Assembly: GCA_950295325.1 (NCBI GenBank)
Contig: OX485806.1
Location: 7,192,001-7,256,000 of the forward strand
Direction: 5' to 3'
Origin: Polytrichum commune
Lineage: Eukaryota; Streptophyta; Polytrichopsida; Polytrichales; Polytrichaceae
Length of the DNA: 64,000 nt
Shown piece by piece: positions 25,001 to 36,215 of the stretch. Each line of letters starts with the position of its first letter. Position 1 is the stretch's first letter. The notes beneath the pieces are model-generated. The model did not search any database. It saw only the letters and a list, made by a program, of their open reading frames with translations, and was not told the DNA's origin. The translations under genes and the position numbers were made by a program.

Positions 25001-25964
25001 CACTATATGGACAAATAACTGCAACTGTGATTTCTGATATTATGTCATTCCAATGTTCTTGTAAGCATGCAACACGTCGCGAACATCCTTCTTTTCTGTG
25101 ATCATTTGTCATGCATCATAATGTTTTGGATCAAGGCACTGACGACAGATGTTTGCGGAACAGGTCCAGCGGCAAACACGCGTTCTGAACCTCCTAAAGC
25201 AACGTGGTGTCTCCAGCAAATATTTGAGCCAGATCATTGCATCTGGAAGACTTATGCACCCAGGGCCATGCTCTAAGCAAAGCCCCACAGGACGATGTGA
25301 TCATCCATGGTGTGGAACTCCTGTGCTCGTCACAGCTCCCATTGGAGAAACTGTGGAGCTTGTAGTAGGGAGAGAAGGCTTCTTTCCTCTTGAAGAGGCT
25401 CTTCGTATCTGTCATGATTGTCTATCAGCTTTACGAAGTGCAAGTTCGGTAGGGATACAGCATGGAGACATTACCCCAGATCACATCATTCGGGTGACAG
25501 GAAGTGATGGCGAGTATTACTATGTTTTGTCAGACTGGGGACATGCTGTCTTAGAGGAGAGAGACAGTCCTGCTTTATCTCCACAGTTTTCATCCACAGC
25601 AGCTTTACAAGAAGGAAAACTCTTTCCTGCCTCTGATACTGAGAGTCTGGTTTATCTTCTCTATTACATCTGTGGAGGAGTTATTCCAGAATTTGATAGT
25701 ATGGAAGCTGCCTTACATTGGAGGGATCGAGCATGGGCTCGGCGGGCTATTCAGCAACAGCTAGGAGAGGTATCTGCTGTTTTGAAGGCCTTTGCTGACT
25801 ATGTAGACACTCTCTGTGGAACCCCATACCCTGTGGATTATGACATTTGGATGCACCGTTTAGCCCGTGCACTTAGTATTGATCCTAGCAAGAATGAACT
25901 TTCATCTGGTCGATTGGAGTTTATGGCTGAGTCATCAGGAACATCTGCACCTTCGGTGAGCTAA
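22021..25964 (+). CDS. Divergent kinase-fold protein, predicted pseudokinase (multi-exon)
   Basis: Exons read from frame and splice phase: 22544-22768, 22892-23037, 23281-23412, 23468-24158, 24552-24869 and 25149-25964 (TAA). An N-terminal Ser/Lys-rich exon at about 22030-22135 joins in phase, but the start is unresolved, as is the junction between 23037 and 23281. The C-terminal half has a kinase layout: degenerate glycine loop (LGRRSSSVYSA), a beta-3 strand AVHVG where VAIK-type Lys is His, catalytic loop HGDITPDHI (HRDxKxxN with R, K and N replaced), DWG for DFG, then a SDTESLVYLLYY helix. Missing Lys and Asn argue for a pseudokinase. An acidic Arg/Glu-rich segment ends exon 4. The layout recalls fungal-type FunK1 kinases, but this is inference. 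Good splice sites at 25956, 26014, 26060 and 26082 allow an alternative end at 26100. Confidence 0.7.
24201..24230 (+). repeat. (GT)n microsatellite in intron
   Basis: A nearly pure GT run just after the fourth main exon of the kinase-fold gene. Confidence 0.95.
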
Positions 25965-28900
25965 GTTTGGGATTCTTGTAAGAGAACAGCTATCACCACT
26001 CTGGTTTGGTGCAGATTTCGAGTTGCAGGCCCAGAAAGCTGGCAATGTTGGACTTGAAGGTAGGACCTTCGGTGCTCCGCAGCAATCACCTTGTAAGTAG
26101 TGCCAAAACCTAGGTTACATTGTTACCTCTGCCCTTTTGGCAATCATTTGAATGCCAAGCGGCCTTTCAGCCTGTAGGTCTCTCTTATACATGATCAGTG
26201 CCAGCTTCAGCAATTCATCACGGGCCATTTTCCCTCTGAAAATAGAGTTGTAGCTACTTCTGGGTGGCACAAATTTTCTCCTAGAAACTTTCAGGGCTGC
26301 TAAGACACAAGAAACCAGCTGCACAGATTTGTTTGCACAGGCTTTTGTCCTGTTACCATCAGAAAAAAATAACAATCCTATATAAGATGTCAATTATGTG
26401 TCAACCATTACAAATTATGTACTGTAGTGCCTCATGGCAGCATTTACCATGGAGAGAGGGTTTGCTGCAGCAAGCATATAGGCACCTCTCGTTCTGACAT
26501 CAGAAGATGGTGGACCTGAAGGACATGTTCTCTTTCATTTTCCAGACAGCCTAGAGGGAAACTTCATACAGCATTTATACGTGCCTGAGGTAATTCATGC
26601 TGGCTCTAGGACCTCAAATTAACTGCACCTTCCAAATAAGTCAGATATTATGCTTATGCCTATTTCTTATGCAACATCTGCCTGTTTTATGAAGTTTCCT
26701 GCAGGTGAAGTGCCTCATGATAGAATGCATTGATGTGACCTATGCAGGTTCAAGCTCAATGTGTATGCTTAACAAGTGCTCGTGCTACAAGGCTGAAGCC
26801 ATGGGGAATCCTGAGATGGGAATGCACACGTCATGTGCAACTTGCCTTGTCAGCCTGATCAAACCAGCAAAGCTCACTCTTACAGTTGTATTCGGACAAT
26901 GTTTTTTGCAAAGGCTTGAGGTGAGCACATTAAGAGGGTGTCTGACATCTCACCAGGAATTATCTTTTCAGCACATCCAGGATTCAGGGACTCTCAAGCA
27001 CAAGTTCTCCACTATCCGACTCTTATTTCTGCAGGTAGTTATTATTCTTGTATTTCAAAGGGTGGTACCTCCAAAATGTGCACATATCAACTTTTGTACC
27101 CATTAAAGCTATTCTCAAAGTAGGATTTTCAAATGAAAAAGTAATTTTCAATATATCAGCAATGGCTCAAGGTGCTCAGAGGTTTTGGTTTCTCCAATCT
27201 GGTCATTGAGGTTCGTTACAGGCCAGTACTTGTGTTGACAAATGTAGTCATGAAGTGTACATTCCTGCTGGATTCCTCCAGTTTTCCTTTGATTCGTCAG
27301 TCAGTTAACTGCTGTTCTGCTCCAAGGGGGTAATGTGTTGTTTACCAAATCTTACAGAATCTCCCTGATGCTGAATTTGACAGTTAGTCTCCAAAGACTA
27401 CTACAAGTGTAGGATCATCAAAACGAACACTGTAGCTGACTAACTCCTGCTTCAATGAATTGTTGTACAAAGGTTGGTACTCCTTGGAGCAAGAGTTTGA
27501 GGAGTAAGACTACAAAACCGGACCTGTATGACGGTTTTGTTTCCCTAAGATCTCTTGGACTCTTAAGACAACATACGCATCCTTGGTTTCTGGGAGCAAC
27601 ATGTCTGCCCAATACCCGACTAATTTCTGCTTCAATGGATTATTGTAGACAGGTTGGTATTCAGAGGCTTCCTTGGAGCGCGAGGTTGAGGAGGTAGAGA
27701 CTACAAAACTGGACCTGTACGATGGTTTCCGTTTCTCTAAGATCTCTGACTCCAAGACAGCACATACACTATTGGTTTCTGGAAGCTATGTGTCAATGAG
27801 AATTTGGAAGCAATACCTAGTGGGTGTCAAAATGAGAATTTGGCTTTGCAGAGTGGTTCATCAGTGGCCCGAAATGACTCCTAAGCCTGTCTTTTGTTCC
27901 TTCTGGTAAATGCCATCACTCTGGTCGTGAGAAGTTTTTTGCTCTATGAATGGATCACCCACTAATCTTCTTGGTGCTCAGTCATTCACGGGCCTTCCGA
28001 ATGCGTGATAAGTGATGCAACATTTAAAGGGAGCGCTTCTCCTTCGAGAACAACTGTGAAGCAAGGTGTCAAAGTAATGAGACTTCTGTTAACTTCAAGA
28101 TTGAGTTCCTGTGTTCCCATTGGCGGCTTCACATTCACAGGTAACAAATAACCCACTTTGATGCTCGCTAATGAGCTTGACGACTAATGCATGGGGAATG
28201 AACTTACACTCAATGGAAGTATCTCCACATGACAAAGCAACTGACAAACACTTCATGTTAGATGCTGGCCATTGTTCCAAGAAGAAAACAAGGAAGAGCT
28301 TGACCCATGATGACACGTAACATTGAATAAAAGACTGGAATTCTCAGTTAATAATATTTGAGCTATCGAACTGGGGCTTGTTAACCTTGAATGGCCTATA
28401 CATCCCAAAATGGAAGTCTCGAATTTTTGATTGATCTAATCTTGTTTAATAAGTATTGTTTGGCAGATAAAGTTCCAAGACATAAGTTTCACCTCCAAAA
28501 GCTTCCGATTATCTTCGCTAAGCCTCATGCTACCTCACCCTAGGCAGGAAAATAATACCACCAAGGGCCAGGAATTAATGTGCTGTGGTTCTCCAGACAC
28601 AAGGGCATAAGTGTAGAGCAGCGGCGAGGTTCCTGTAGAATGGGTGGGGGCATACGAGGCTTAGCAATGTTATATCATGAATGAATATCCTCTACATACG
28701 GTCACACCTCGAGACGTTTTGATATTTTGATCACTTTAAGACCATACCATGTTGGCAACCATCCATCAATACAATGTTCAGGGAGATTTTTTGGGCATAA
28801 TTGGTCAAAATCCTTGTTTCCAAGTCATGTTGTGATCTTCCAGTTCCTCTATAAATTTGAGGTATATTCCACAGATTCCTCTTAAATGATTGTTAATTTC

Positions 28901-29390
28901 CCTGAAGTCTCGAACTTCAACTGGTTACTTCTCAATCTCAACCAGTTCATCTGTGGCGGTCCGTTCTCCCTGTTCACTGTTTCTCATCAATACAATGAGA
29001 TTTGTTATTGTAATAAATTTCAAAATTTTGGACATCTAGATGAACCAAAGTTCTATTCTTTTGAAGAGAACCATAAGTTTCTATTTTTATTTTATTCTTA
29101 ACCATATGGATGTGATCCTCTGCTGGTGTGCCCCACACCTTCTCTTATGTGATAATTCTCAAGAAACCTTTAAAGATGTTACGATAAAGCACATCTTGGC
29201 AAATGCTTCACCCCTAGCGTCACTAGCAACACTGTGAAACAGGGCAAAACAATTCAGTGAAATTTTGGGGCCACCAGACATGTTTTATGTGAGGATTGAA
29301 AAGGTCAATGGACATGCTTTCAAGTATTCAGTTTGAGGTTGTTCAATAATAAAAATCTACTTCATGTTCTCGTGATCCTTACATCCCACC
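25965..29390. other. Mostly non-coding; doubtful exon-like stretches
   Basis: A plus-strand open stretch at about 26472-26590 ends at a GTAATT donor, and an in-phase continuation starts at about 26706 after a CAG acceptor and runs to about 26905. Together they would encode about 100 Cys-rich residues that I do not recognise. I could not link them to the kinase-fold gene in phase. From 27.1 to 29.4 kb nothing codes convincingly. Confidence 0.3.
27430..27790 (+). repeat. Tandem duplication, ~185-bp period
   Basis: 27430-27600 and 27618-27790 share CTGCTTCAATG.ATT.TTGTA, then CTCCTTGGAGC, then GACTACAAAAC.GGACCTGTA, then CTAAGATCTCT and TTGGTTTCTGG. Moderately diverged. Confidence 0.75.
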
Positions 29391-30172
29391 AAATCTGCAG
29401 AGCTCAGATGTTGGAAGTGCAGACCACTCAGCAATCAACTTAACTCTTCAACATATGAGGAGAGTTCTACACTAAGCTCTGTCATGTACCAATTTACGCA
29501 TCAGCAAAATCACTGTCACAGGTAGGGTTATCCTGCCCTTATCCTACTAGATAAACATACTGGTCGTTTTGCAGTTGGGGCTACACAAGCTGTTGAGGGC
29601 AGGAATGTGAATAGATTTTCAAACAAAGATGCCACACTGCGACCACATTAGAGTTTGGCAAATGGAACCATGTCAAAAACCTGTGTTCAGAAATTCTACA
29701 GAAGTTCTGTATATATGCAACAATGCTTATGGTTAGAACGTGGCCACCAATTAACATTGGATTCAGTTGACATGATATACCTGAAATCGGAAGCCCTTAC
29801 CAAATCTGCAGAGCTCAGATGTTGGAGAGCAGTGCACTCAGCAATCTAATTACCACTTAAAATATTACAAAAGAATTTGACACTCAGCTCTGTCACCTAC
29901 AAATTTGTGAAGACTTATCCTAGTAACTGGTCATTTTGCAGTTGGGGCTACACAAGCTGTTTAGGGCAGGAGTGTAACTGGAATTCGATCAGAGATGCCA
30001 CATTGCGGCGACAATGAAATTTCGCAAATCAATCCACGTCAAGAACCATTGCCTTCAGAAATTCTACAGCAGTGGTGCAAGTATACAAACGAGGATAATC
30101 TTTGAGAATTGCCAGAATGTGGCCACTAATTTATATTGAATTCAGTTGACATGATATACCTGAAATTGTAAG
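29391..30172 (+). repeat. Tandem duplication downstream of GrpE, 411-bp period
   Basis: The second copy starts at 29802 with AAATCTGCAGAGCTCAGATG, identical to 29391. Both copies run through CAGTTGGGGCTACACAAGCT, GAAATTCTACAG and GTTGACATGATATACCTGAA. The block ends about 140 bp beyond the GrpE stop, in its 3' flank. Confidence 0.85.
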
Positions 30173-30310
30173 TAGTGAGAAAACGAAGGACTCAATCTCA
30201 GGAGCTTGCCATGAAAGAAAGGTAATGGCATACACCAAAAGCTCTGCTATAGGCAAATTCTATCCTACTCCACTCTATTCTAACACTAGTGTGCAAAATG
30301 GGGGTGTAAT

Positions 30311-31339
30311 TTACTCCGAACTAAGGGATTCTTCTACAGGCAAATCTGTGGGTGCGGCGGCGGCAGGTCCAGGCCCTGAGGAGACCTTCACCATAGCCGG
30401 CCTCAACAACTTGTCACCTATGGCAAAACCCCTTTGGAACTCCAGAGTGACAATACCTTCAGCGTATTCCTCCGAATCCTCGCGCATTATCGCCTCATGC
30501 AAATTAGGGTCGAACTCCTTCCCCACCGTGTCCACCGCCACGACGCCAAGCGACTTCATTATCTCTACAAACTGCTTGTAAATACCTTGGTAGCTATTGT
30601 CAATCTTCTGCTCCCCTTCCGTCTCCGTCTTTATAGAAGTCTTCGCCCTCTCAAAATTGTCCACCATTGGCAGCAAGCTCTTGATCACATCCCCCCTCAC
30701 ATTCCCCGCCGTGCTCTGACGATCCCTCTCCGAACGTTTCCTGTAATTATCAAAATCCGCATTCAAACGCAGAAACCTATCCTTCCCTGTGGAAACCTCG
30801 CTCGTCAGCGCCGCAACTTTCTGCTCCAGGGAATCTCTCTCACTTACAACTCTCTCCAACCAAGCTTCTGCATCAGCCATTCCAGCTTCGTCATTCGAAG
30901 CCACCGCTTCCCTGAAGCTCTGCAAAAATGTCTGCGTCGCCGTGGGAGGCATGGCTGGTGCTGCTTCCTCCTCAGCAGCAGCAGACGCAGCTTCACTTGC
31001 ACCATTGCTCACAACTTCTGCTGATGCCTCCTCCACACTCTCCTCATCCTCAACTTCTGTTTTATTCAATTCCTCTGTCTTCCCGGGTGTGGCTTCAGCC
31101 ACAATGGTGGAGCGAGGAGGACACCTCGACCTTTGTGGTTGCGCAGCAGCCGTCAAAGCGAAGGTGAGATTCCCCCTGCTTGTTGAAACCCTACTGCTTG
31201 TTGTTGAAACCCTTAGGCTCCTGCTGTGTGCAAAAGCAGAGGTCGCTCTTGGATTTCTTCTCTGTGGTTGCGCAACCACAGACGAAGCGGTTGAGAAGCC
31301 GCTCGCCACCACCGCAGCTCCCATGACTAGCGTTTCCAT
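30311..31339 (-). CDS. CGE1: Chloroplast GrpE nucleotide-exchange factor
   Basis: A complete 342-residue uninterrupted frame. GrpE releases ADP from the Hsp70 (DnaK-type) chaperone, here probably the stromal one. Residues 1 to about 75 are rich in Ser, Ala, Thr and Arg with few acidic residues, as in plastid transit peptides. An acidic Ala/Glu linker (85-130) follows, then a long helical segment (about 150-215) and the C-terminal beta domain with FDPNLHEA (276-283), a GFAIGD turn and LLRPAMVKV (311-319), both diagnostic of GrpE. Length fits plant chloroplast GrpE. The ATG at 31337-31339 precedes the transit-like sequence, and no longer in-frame start is needed. Plant homologues I know have introns, so the lack of introns is unusual. 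The symbol follows chloroplast GrpE usage; a mitochondrial paralogue is less likely given the N terminus. Confidence 0.92.
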   Translation of the reverse strand: METLVMGAAVVASGFSTASSVVAQPQRRNPRATSAFAHSRSLRVSTTSSRVSTSRGNLTFALTAAAQPQRSRCPPRSTIVAEATPGKTEELNKTEVEDEESVEEASAEVVSNGASEAASAAAEEEAAPAMPPTATQTFLQSFREAVASNDEAGMADAEAWLERVVSERDSLEQKVAALTSEVSTGKDRFLRLNADFDNYRKRSERDRQSTAGNVRGDVIKSLLPMVDNFERAKTSIKTETEGEQKIDNSYQGIYKQFVEIMKSLGVVAVDTVGKEFDPNLHEAIMREDSEEYAEGIVTLEFQRGFAIGDKLLRPAMVKVSSGPGPAAAAPTDLPVEESLSSE

Positions 31340-31437
31340 TCTTGCGCGAGCGGCAGCGCTAGCCGAATTCTCGCTAAGTTCCTCTAAGGAAACAAGAAGC
31401 GCAAGATTCTTTGGTGGATGGTGACCTAAGTTGAGAC

Positions 31438-32460
31438 AATTGTTGTTGCGCTTCGGAGACGATGATAAGCGGTCACCCGTTCAAAACCCTGAAACTCAGA
31501 AAGAGAGACACAGCGGAGAGAAAGAAGGAAGGAAGAAAGACTCCAGAACTTTCCAGAGGTGTAAAAGGAGGTCTTCCGTCATAAGGTAACTTTTGCCATT
31601 CCCTCAATATGTCCACGTAGGCTCAATGTGTGGATAGAGGGCCTCCTATTGGTGCCAGCTGTGTGTCATAGATTTGAGGACATTACCTAGTGCTTGGGGT
31701 GAACTTCGGTATGCCAACCAAGTTGGCGAAAACCACTAAATGATATAAAGAAATTGACTCTTGAGGTTGTGAGAGTGCTAGTCAATACCTTTGGTAGTTT
31801 GTTTTAGATAATAATAAAATAAAATAAAACATGATTTTGCAGCAATTTGGGGAACGCAAGACTATTGTTGGTGCATTTTGCAGATGACGATAACTGGTCA
31901 CCGGTCCAAAACCCTGAAACTTAGAAAGAAAAGGACAAAGGAAAGAAAGAAGAAAGAAAATAAATCTCCTTAACTTTTCAAAGGCGTGAAAGAAGGTATC
32001 TTGTCATAGGTAAGTTTTGCCATGCCTTTTTCCCTCATCTGTACACTTAGGTTGAATGTGTGGATACAGGGGTCTCCCATTGGTGCCAGCTAATGCTAGG
32101 GGCACACTTTTGTGCACTAGCCAAGTTGGCAAGAACCGCTACATGACAACGGTGTGTCCTCCTGAGAGCCTTCTTAAGAGCAAAGCTCGTCCATGGATTT
32201 TCTAACCATTATATACCAGGTAGATTGACATTACTTCTAGATGTTGTTGCTTAGGAAGTCCTAGTGAGATCCATGCTGAGCAATTATGGCACGCAAGGAA
32301 ACCCCCTAATCTCTAAGAGAAATTTGTGTTGAGCTTTACGTGTGAAAAGAGAACTCTCTCATTGCCGCCATATGTGTGTCATAAATTTGAGATCGTACCT
32401 AGTGCTTAGGGCACACTTTTCTATATTGGCCAAGTCAGTGAAAACCTCTAAGTCACAAAT
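31438..32460 (-). repeat. Duplicated 5' flank of the GrpE gene
   Basis: The sequence just upstream of GrpE (31438-31745) recurs at 31861-32145, with the same landmarks: GGTCACC.GT.CAAAACCCTGAAAC, an AAGAAAGAA-rich stretch, TTTTGCCAT, ATGTGTGGATA, ATTGGTGCCAGCT and CCAAGTTGGC. A third partial copy (GTGTGTCATAAATTTGAG onward) lies at 32368-32450. The first copy begins about 100 bp from the start codon, so promoter or 5' UTR sequence was probably duplicated. Confidence 0.75.
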
Positions 32461-33070
32461 TATGACCGAGCTTTCACATGAAAGTGTGCTTCATATTCTA
32501 ACCAAAGAACTCAAGATGATTGAGCGTACCGTTGTCTAAAATTTTTAACAAACCCAAAAATATAAACTCCATATCCAAATGTGCATGGGATTGAGGGCTT
32601 AGGATTTATGTTGTAACACCCAAACACTAAACCTTAAATGTGCGGGAATGGTTGGGATATTAATTCCATATGCAATTGTGTAAGGGTTGAGATGGTTAGA
32701 AATGGCCCAAGATATTAATCAAATGCACCAGTGGCATGGGCCAAGATGGCATAACCCAAAGTAATGTAGTGGTACTACATTATACATCAAGTTTTACCTT
32801 GTGATATCAACAAAAATCATAGCATCTCTTAACCATAACCTTGAGATCCATCTTTGTTTGGAGGAAGTTTGATAATACTATATTTAATCTACACTCTACA
32901 ATTAGGTTCGTCACTTCAACAATTTTTGTATTCCTTAAAGGTCCCATAAATGCATTTAACACCTCAAGATGCCATAGAGAGGTCTTTAAGTTTATGTATT
33001 GTGATATGACTAGTTAGATCATCAAACGTGACTACATTTAAAACTATTAGCAATTCTTCCAATTGGAATA
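32461..33070. other. Intergenic DNA, no gene seen
   Basis: AT-rich with no coding signs. The TA at 33069-33070 abuts the pogo-type inverted end. Confidence 0.4.
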
Positions 33071-34635
33071 CAGTCTAACCTTGTTAGAACGACACTCGTT
33101 TATACGACACCCTCGATATTACGACACATTTTTGCACGACCAAACTTTTTCGTTCAAAACTCCCTCTTTTATACGGCTACAACACTCGATAATACGACAT
33201 TTAGAATCTCTATTTTGTCATATTAAAGAGGGAATTAATGCTAAAGCTCCTTTCATCTATGTTATGTACATCTAAAATACATCCATTTTCACTCGGGAAC
33301 TACTTGGGAAATTAACTTATCATTGGGAATTTAATGATAGTTAGAGTTACTAGTGTAGAATAGACTTGGTTAGGGTTAGAGTGACCTCCTTCCTATTCTT
33401 TTATCATATTATGAGCTTGAAGATGTTTACAACATGGATGAGACTGGATTGTATTTTAGACCACATCCTAGTAAAGCATTAGCACAAGGGGAGGTGAAGT
33501 GTCAGAAGTTATAGAAGGAGCATGTAACACTTGCTCTTGTTGTTAATTCAACTGGGACTGAAAAGTTGAAGTTGCTTTTGATTTATGCGTCTAAGCAACC
33601 ATGATGTTTTGGAAGGTGGCAACTCATGAGTATGTTTGGTGGCACTCAAATAAAATAGCTTGGATGAAGGGGGATATATTTCAAGCTTGAATTTTGTAGC
33701 TCAACAATCAATTCAAAGGTCAAAATCGAAAGGTGATTATGATTTTGGATAATGCATCTTCACATGTTGTTAGCTTTGCCAAAGTTGGTAAGTCTCATGG
33801 TTTTTCAACCTTGGAATTGAGCAACATGACTTTGGTATTCCTTCCTCCCAAAGTTCAACCTTTGGATCAAGGTATAATAGCATCTTTCAAAATTCAATAC
33901 AAGAAGAAACTTTTGCAGTGGATTTTATCACAATATGATGATGCTACATTAAGGAAGGTGGTGCCCAACATCAGACATGCTATCATGTGGAGTTATGAAG
34001 TATGGAGTGAGTTGGATGCACAGATAGCCATGAATTGTTGGAGGATGGCTCGTATACTACCTGCAACATGGAATGTTGATTTTGCCCTAGTTGATGAAAG
34101 GGAGAATAATAGAATGCAAGAAGGTTCAAATGAACTTGGTGCTCTGATTTCAAAGTTGCGATTGGGTGATGATGAGATGTCAATCGAGACTTACATTCAG
34201 ATGGAAGGGGAAAATATTCCTGAGCTAGAATTGAATATTGATGAGTTGGTGGATGTTGCTTTGGGAATCAATTATGCACAAGGCTTTGATCTTAATGTTG
34301 ATCTAAATTCAATAGATGTGGATGATGTTGCTCCACCTACAATAAAGCTTAGTGATGTTGAATGTCATACATCATTGTTGTCTAATTTCTTATTAGACAA
34401 CTGTTTAAATTTCGGTGTTAATGAAATTATTAGTTTTCAAAAGCTATTAGGGAACTTAAATAAGATGAAAATTGCCAACTTGGGTAGGCAACAACAGAGA
34501 TCTTTGAATTCCTATTTCAAGAGTTATTGAGAATATTTGTATTTGTTTGGAGTTATAAGTTATTATGCCATACCATCTATATTGCTCAAAGTCATTGTAT
34601 ATATTTTTAAGCTCATATTGCTTATGTTTTTGTAG
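33071..34635 (+). mobile_element. Truncated pogo/Tigger-type DNA transposon, copy 1
   Basis: Starts CAGTCTAACCTTGTTAGAAC next to TA, typical of pogo/Tigger ends, followed by internal TACGACAC words. A DDE_1 catalytic domain follows. The first Asp (NMDETG) is near 33430-33445, in a segment with stops. The uninterrupted frame 33733-34530 then has ILDNASSH (second Asp) and FLPPKVQPLDQG (the PLDQG box) plus an acidic tail. The N-terminal CENP-B/HTH DNA-binding half is absent, so it cannot be autonomous. No inverse of the 5' end is visible at the right side. The end is set where similarity to the second copy stops. Confidence 0.85.
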
Positions 34636-35399
34636 TCGTTGTGACCTATCAATTAACCTAATAGTGACACTTAAAGTTCGATCTAGCACTTATTTGGTCT
34701 TCCCTATATGATTTTGTTGAACGATCCCAATCCAAAACTTATCTACAATATGCATAAGAAACTTTACAAAGATTTGAATTGATAGATAATGAACTACATT
34801 CAATTATGTACCACATACATCTTATCACTGTTATCATTTATGATTGAAATTCCGCTTTCTCTTTGTAATAACTTGTCGTTTCAGTCTCATAGACCAAGTA
34901 AAATTTGACTTCAAAACTTGCCATGCACTTGAACAAAATATCACAAAGGCCTTAGAAAGTATACCAGAGCCTTTAAGGGTTCTTTGTGCATGTCCACTGA
35001 ACGTTCAGATCTCCATGTAAAGAAATGTGATGAAATGCATTGTCTGTGGGTTTGTTTCTTTTCCTACTTATTAGTTGCATGGAAAAATATCAAGTGTAAT
35101 GAAAACTCATAAGTTCAACATGATTAGATCTAAACCACATGGGCTCAGTGCACAGAAAAACTAGATTCTAATCATTTTCTATATATTTGTTTAATATTTG
35201 TATCAATAACATAATTAAACGTCGAATGCCAAGGGGTGTGAATTCGTGAGGCTCTCAAGAACATTGGAACCTCCTCCCAAACTGTTGTACTTTGTGAATA
35301 CCTGTTGCTTTAGGAGCATTGGAATTGCTTCGGAAGTATGTGGCCCCACGTGTGGAATGTTGCAGTAGGAATTCTGAGTATTTAAAAAATAATTTTTTT
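34636..35399. other. Intergenic DNA, no gene seen
   Basis: AT-rich; no coding or repeat structure recognised. Confidence 0.4.
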
Positions 35400-36215
35400 A
35401 AGGCCAGAGGGGACATCACAGCCATTTGCAAATGGTGCTCAATACATGAACACCAATTTAGGTTTAAATACTAACACAATTGGCAAGCTTACATGGTCAA
35501 TAAGTGCCCAAGAAGCCAAAAAATGGTTGCGAGCAATTTCCAAAGATGCATGTCCCAAGGCAAACTTTGTTTTTACTTTTTTCTTTTTCCTTGCACTTTG
35601 ACACAATAAAGTTCTGCACCATCTAGAGTAAACCGATCGCAATTTAATATCAGTGACTCTAAGGTATGAACCTTGGAGGTTGGAACCCTTCACTTTTTCT
35701 TTGTTACAAAATTAATTATTTTGGAAAAGTAACAATGTCAATGACATGAATATTCTAAGTTCTTCCCACCAAGTCTTGCAATTCATGATTTAAACGAATC
35801 GTATCAAAGATCATGTGGTTTTGATGCATCCTTAGAATTTTTATTGTTTTAAAGAAAAAAGTGCTTGTATAATGATTTGGTTGAGACCAAGGATAAAGAT
35901 CCATAATCCAACCGCACGGATGTGGTTTTGAATTAACTCTCTCGAATTTTCTCTTCTATGCCAACACAAAATGAAGTATCTGATTCACACTTGATAGTAT
36001 ATCTTTGATTCAAGCTAAGACCCCAAGCTTTAAGGGTTAAGAAAGACATTCTTCACTTCAAACACTTCTAACTTCATCTTCACTCCAATTTTGAAGCTTG
36101 ACATGACCATCTTTGTGACTCCCAATTGCTGGCTAGATGAGATAATTCTAGATCCAACCCAATTGCCCAAAATTGTGCAAGGAGTTGGAAGTGCTCACAT
36201 AACGATCCATATATA
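35400..36215 (-). repeat. Dispersed repeat family B, copy 1
   Basis: Its reverse complement matches 41895-42480 over most of its length (landmarks ATCTTTGATACGATT, TTTGTAACA, a TACTCTAGATGGTGCA core). Its far part also matches 55950-56215 in the same orientation (CCAATTTTGAA, then GGCTAGATG-like, then GATCCAACCCAAT). A translated core of about 20 residues (SVYSRWC.TLLCQ) is kept between copies 1 and 2, but no longer frame is. Confidence 0.65.

Noticed and set aside
26115-26393. Minus-strand 92-residue frame with plausible composition
   Set aside because: No recognised domain, no splice-linked neighbours, and it overlaps the probable 3' end of the kinase-fold gene.
30434-31424. Plus-strand frames of about 200 residues opposite GrpE
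   Set aside because: Antisense shadows of the GrpE coding sequence in GC-rich codons.
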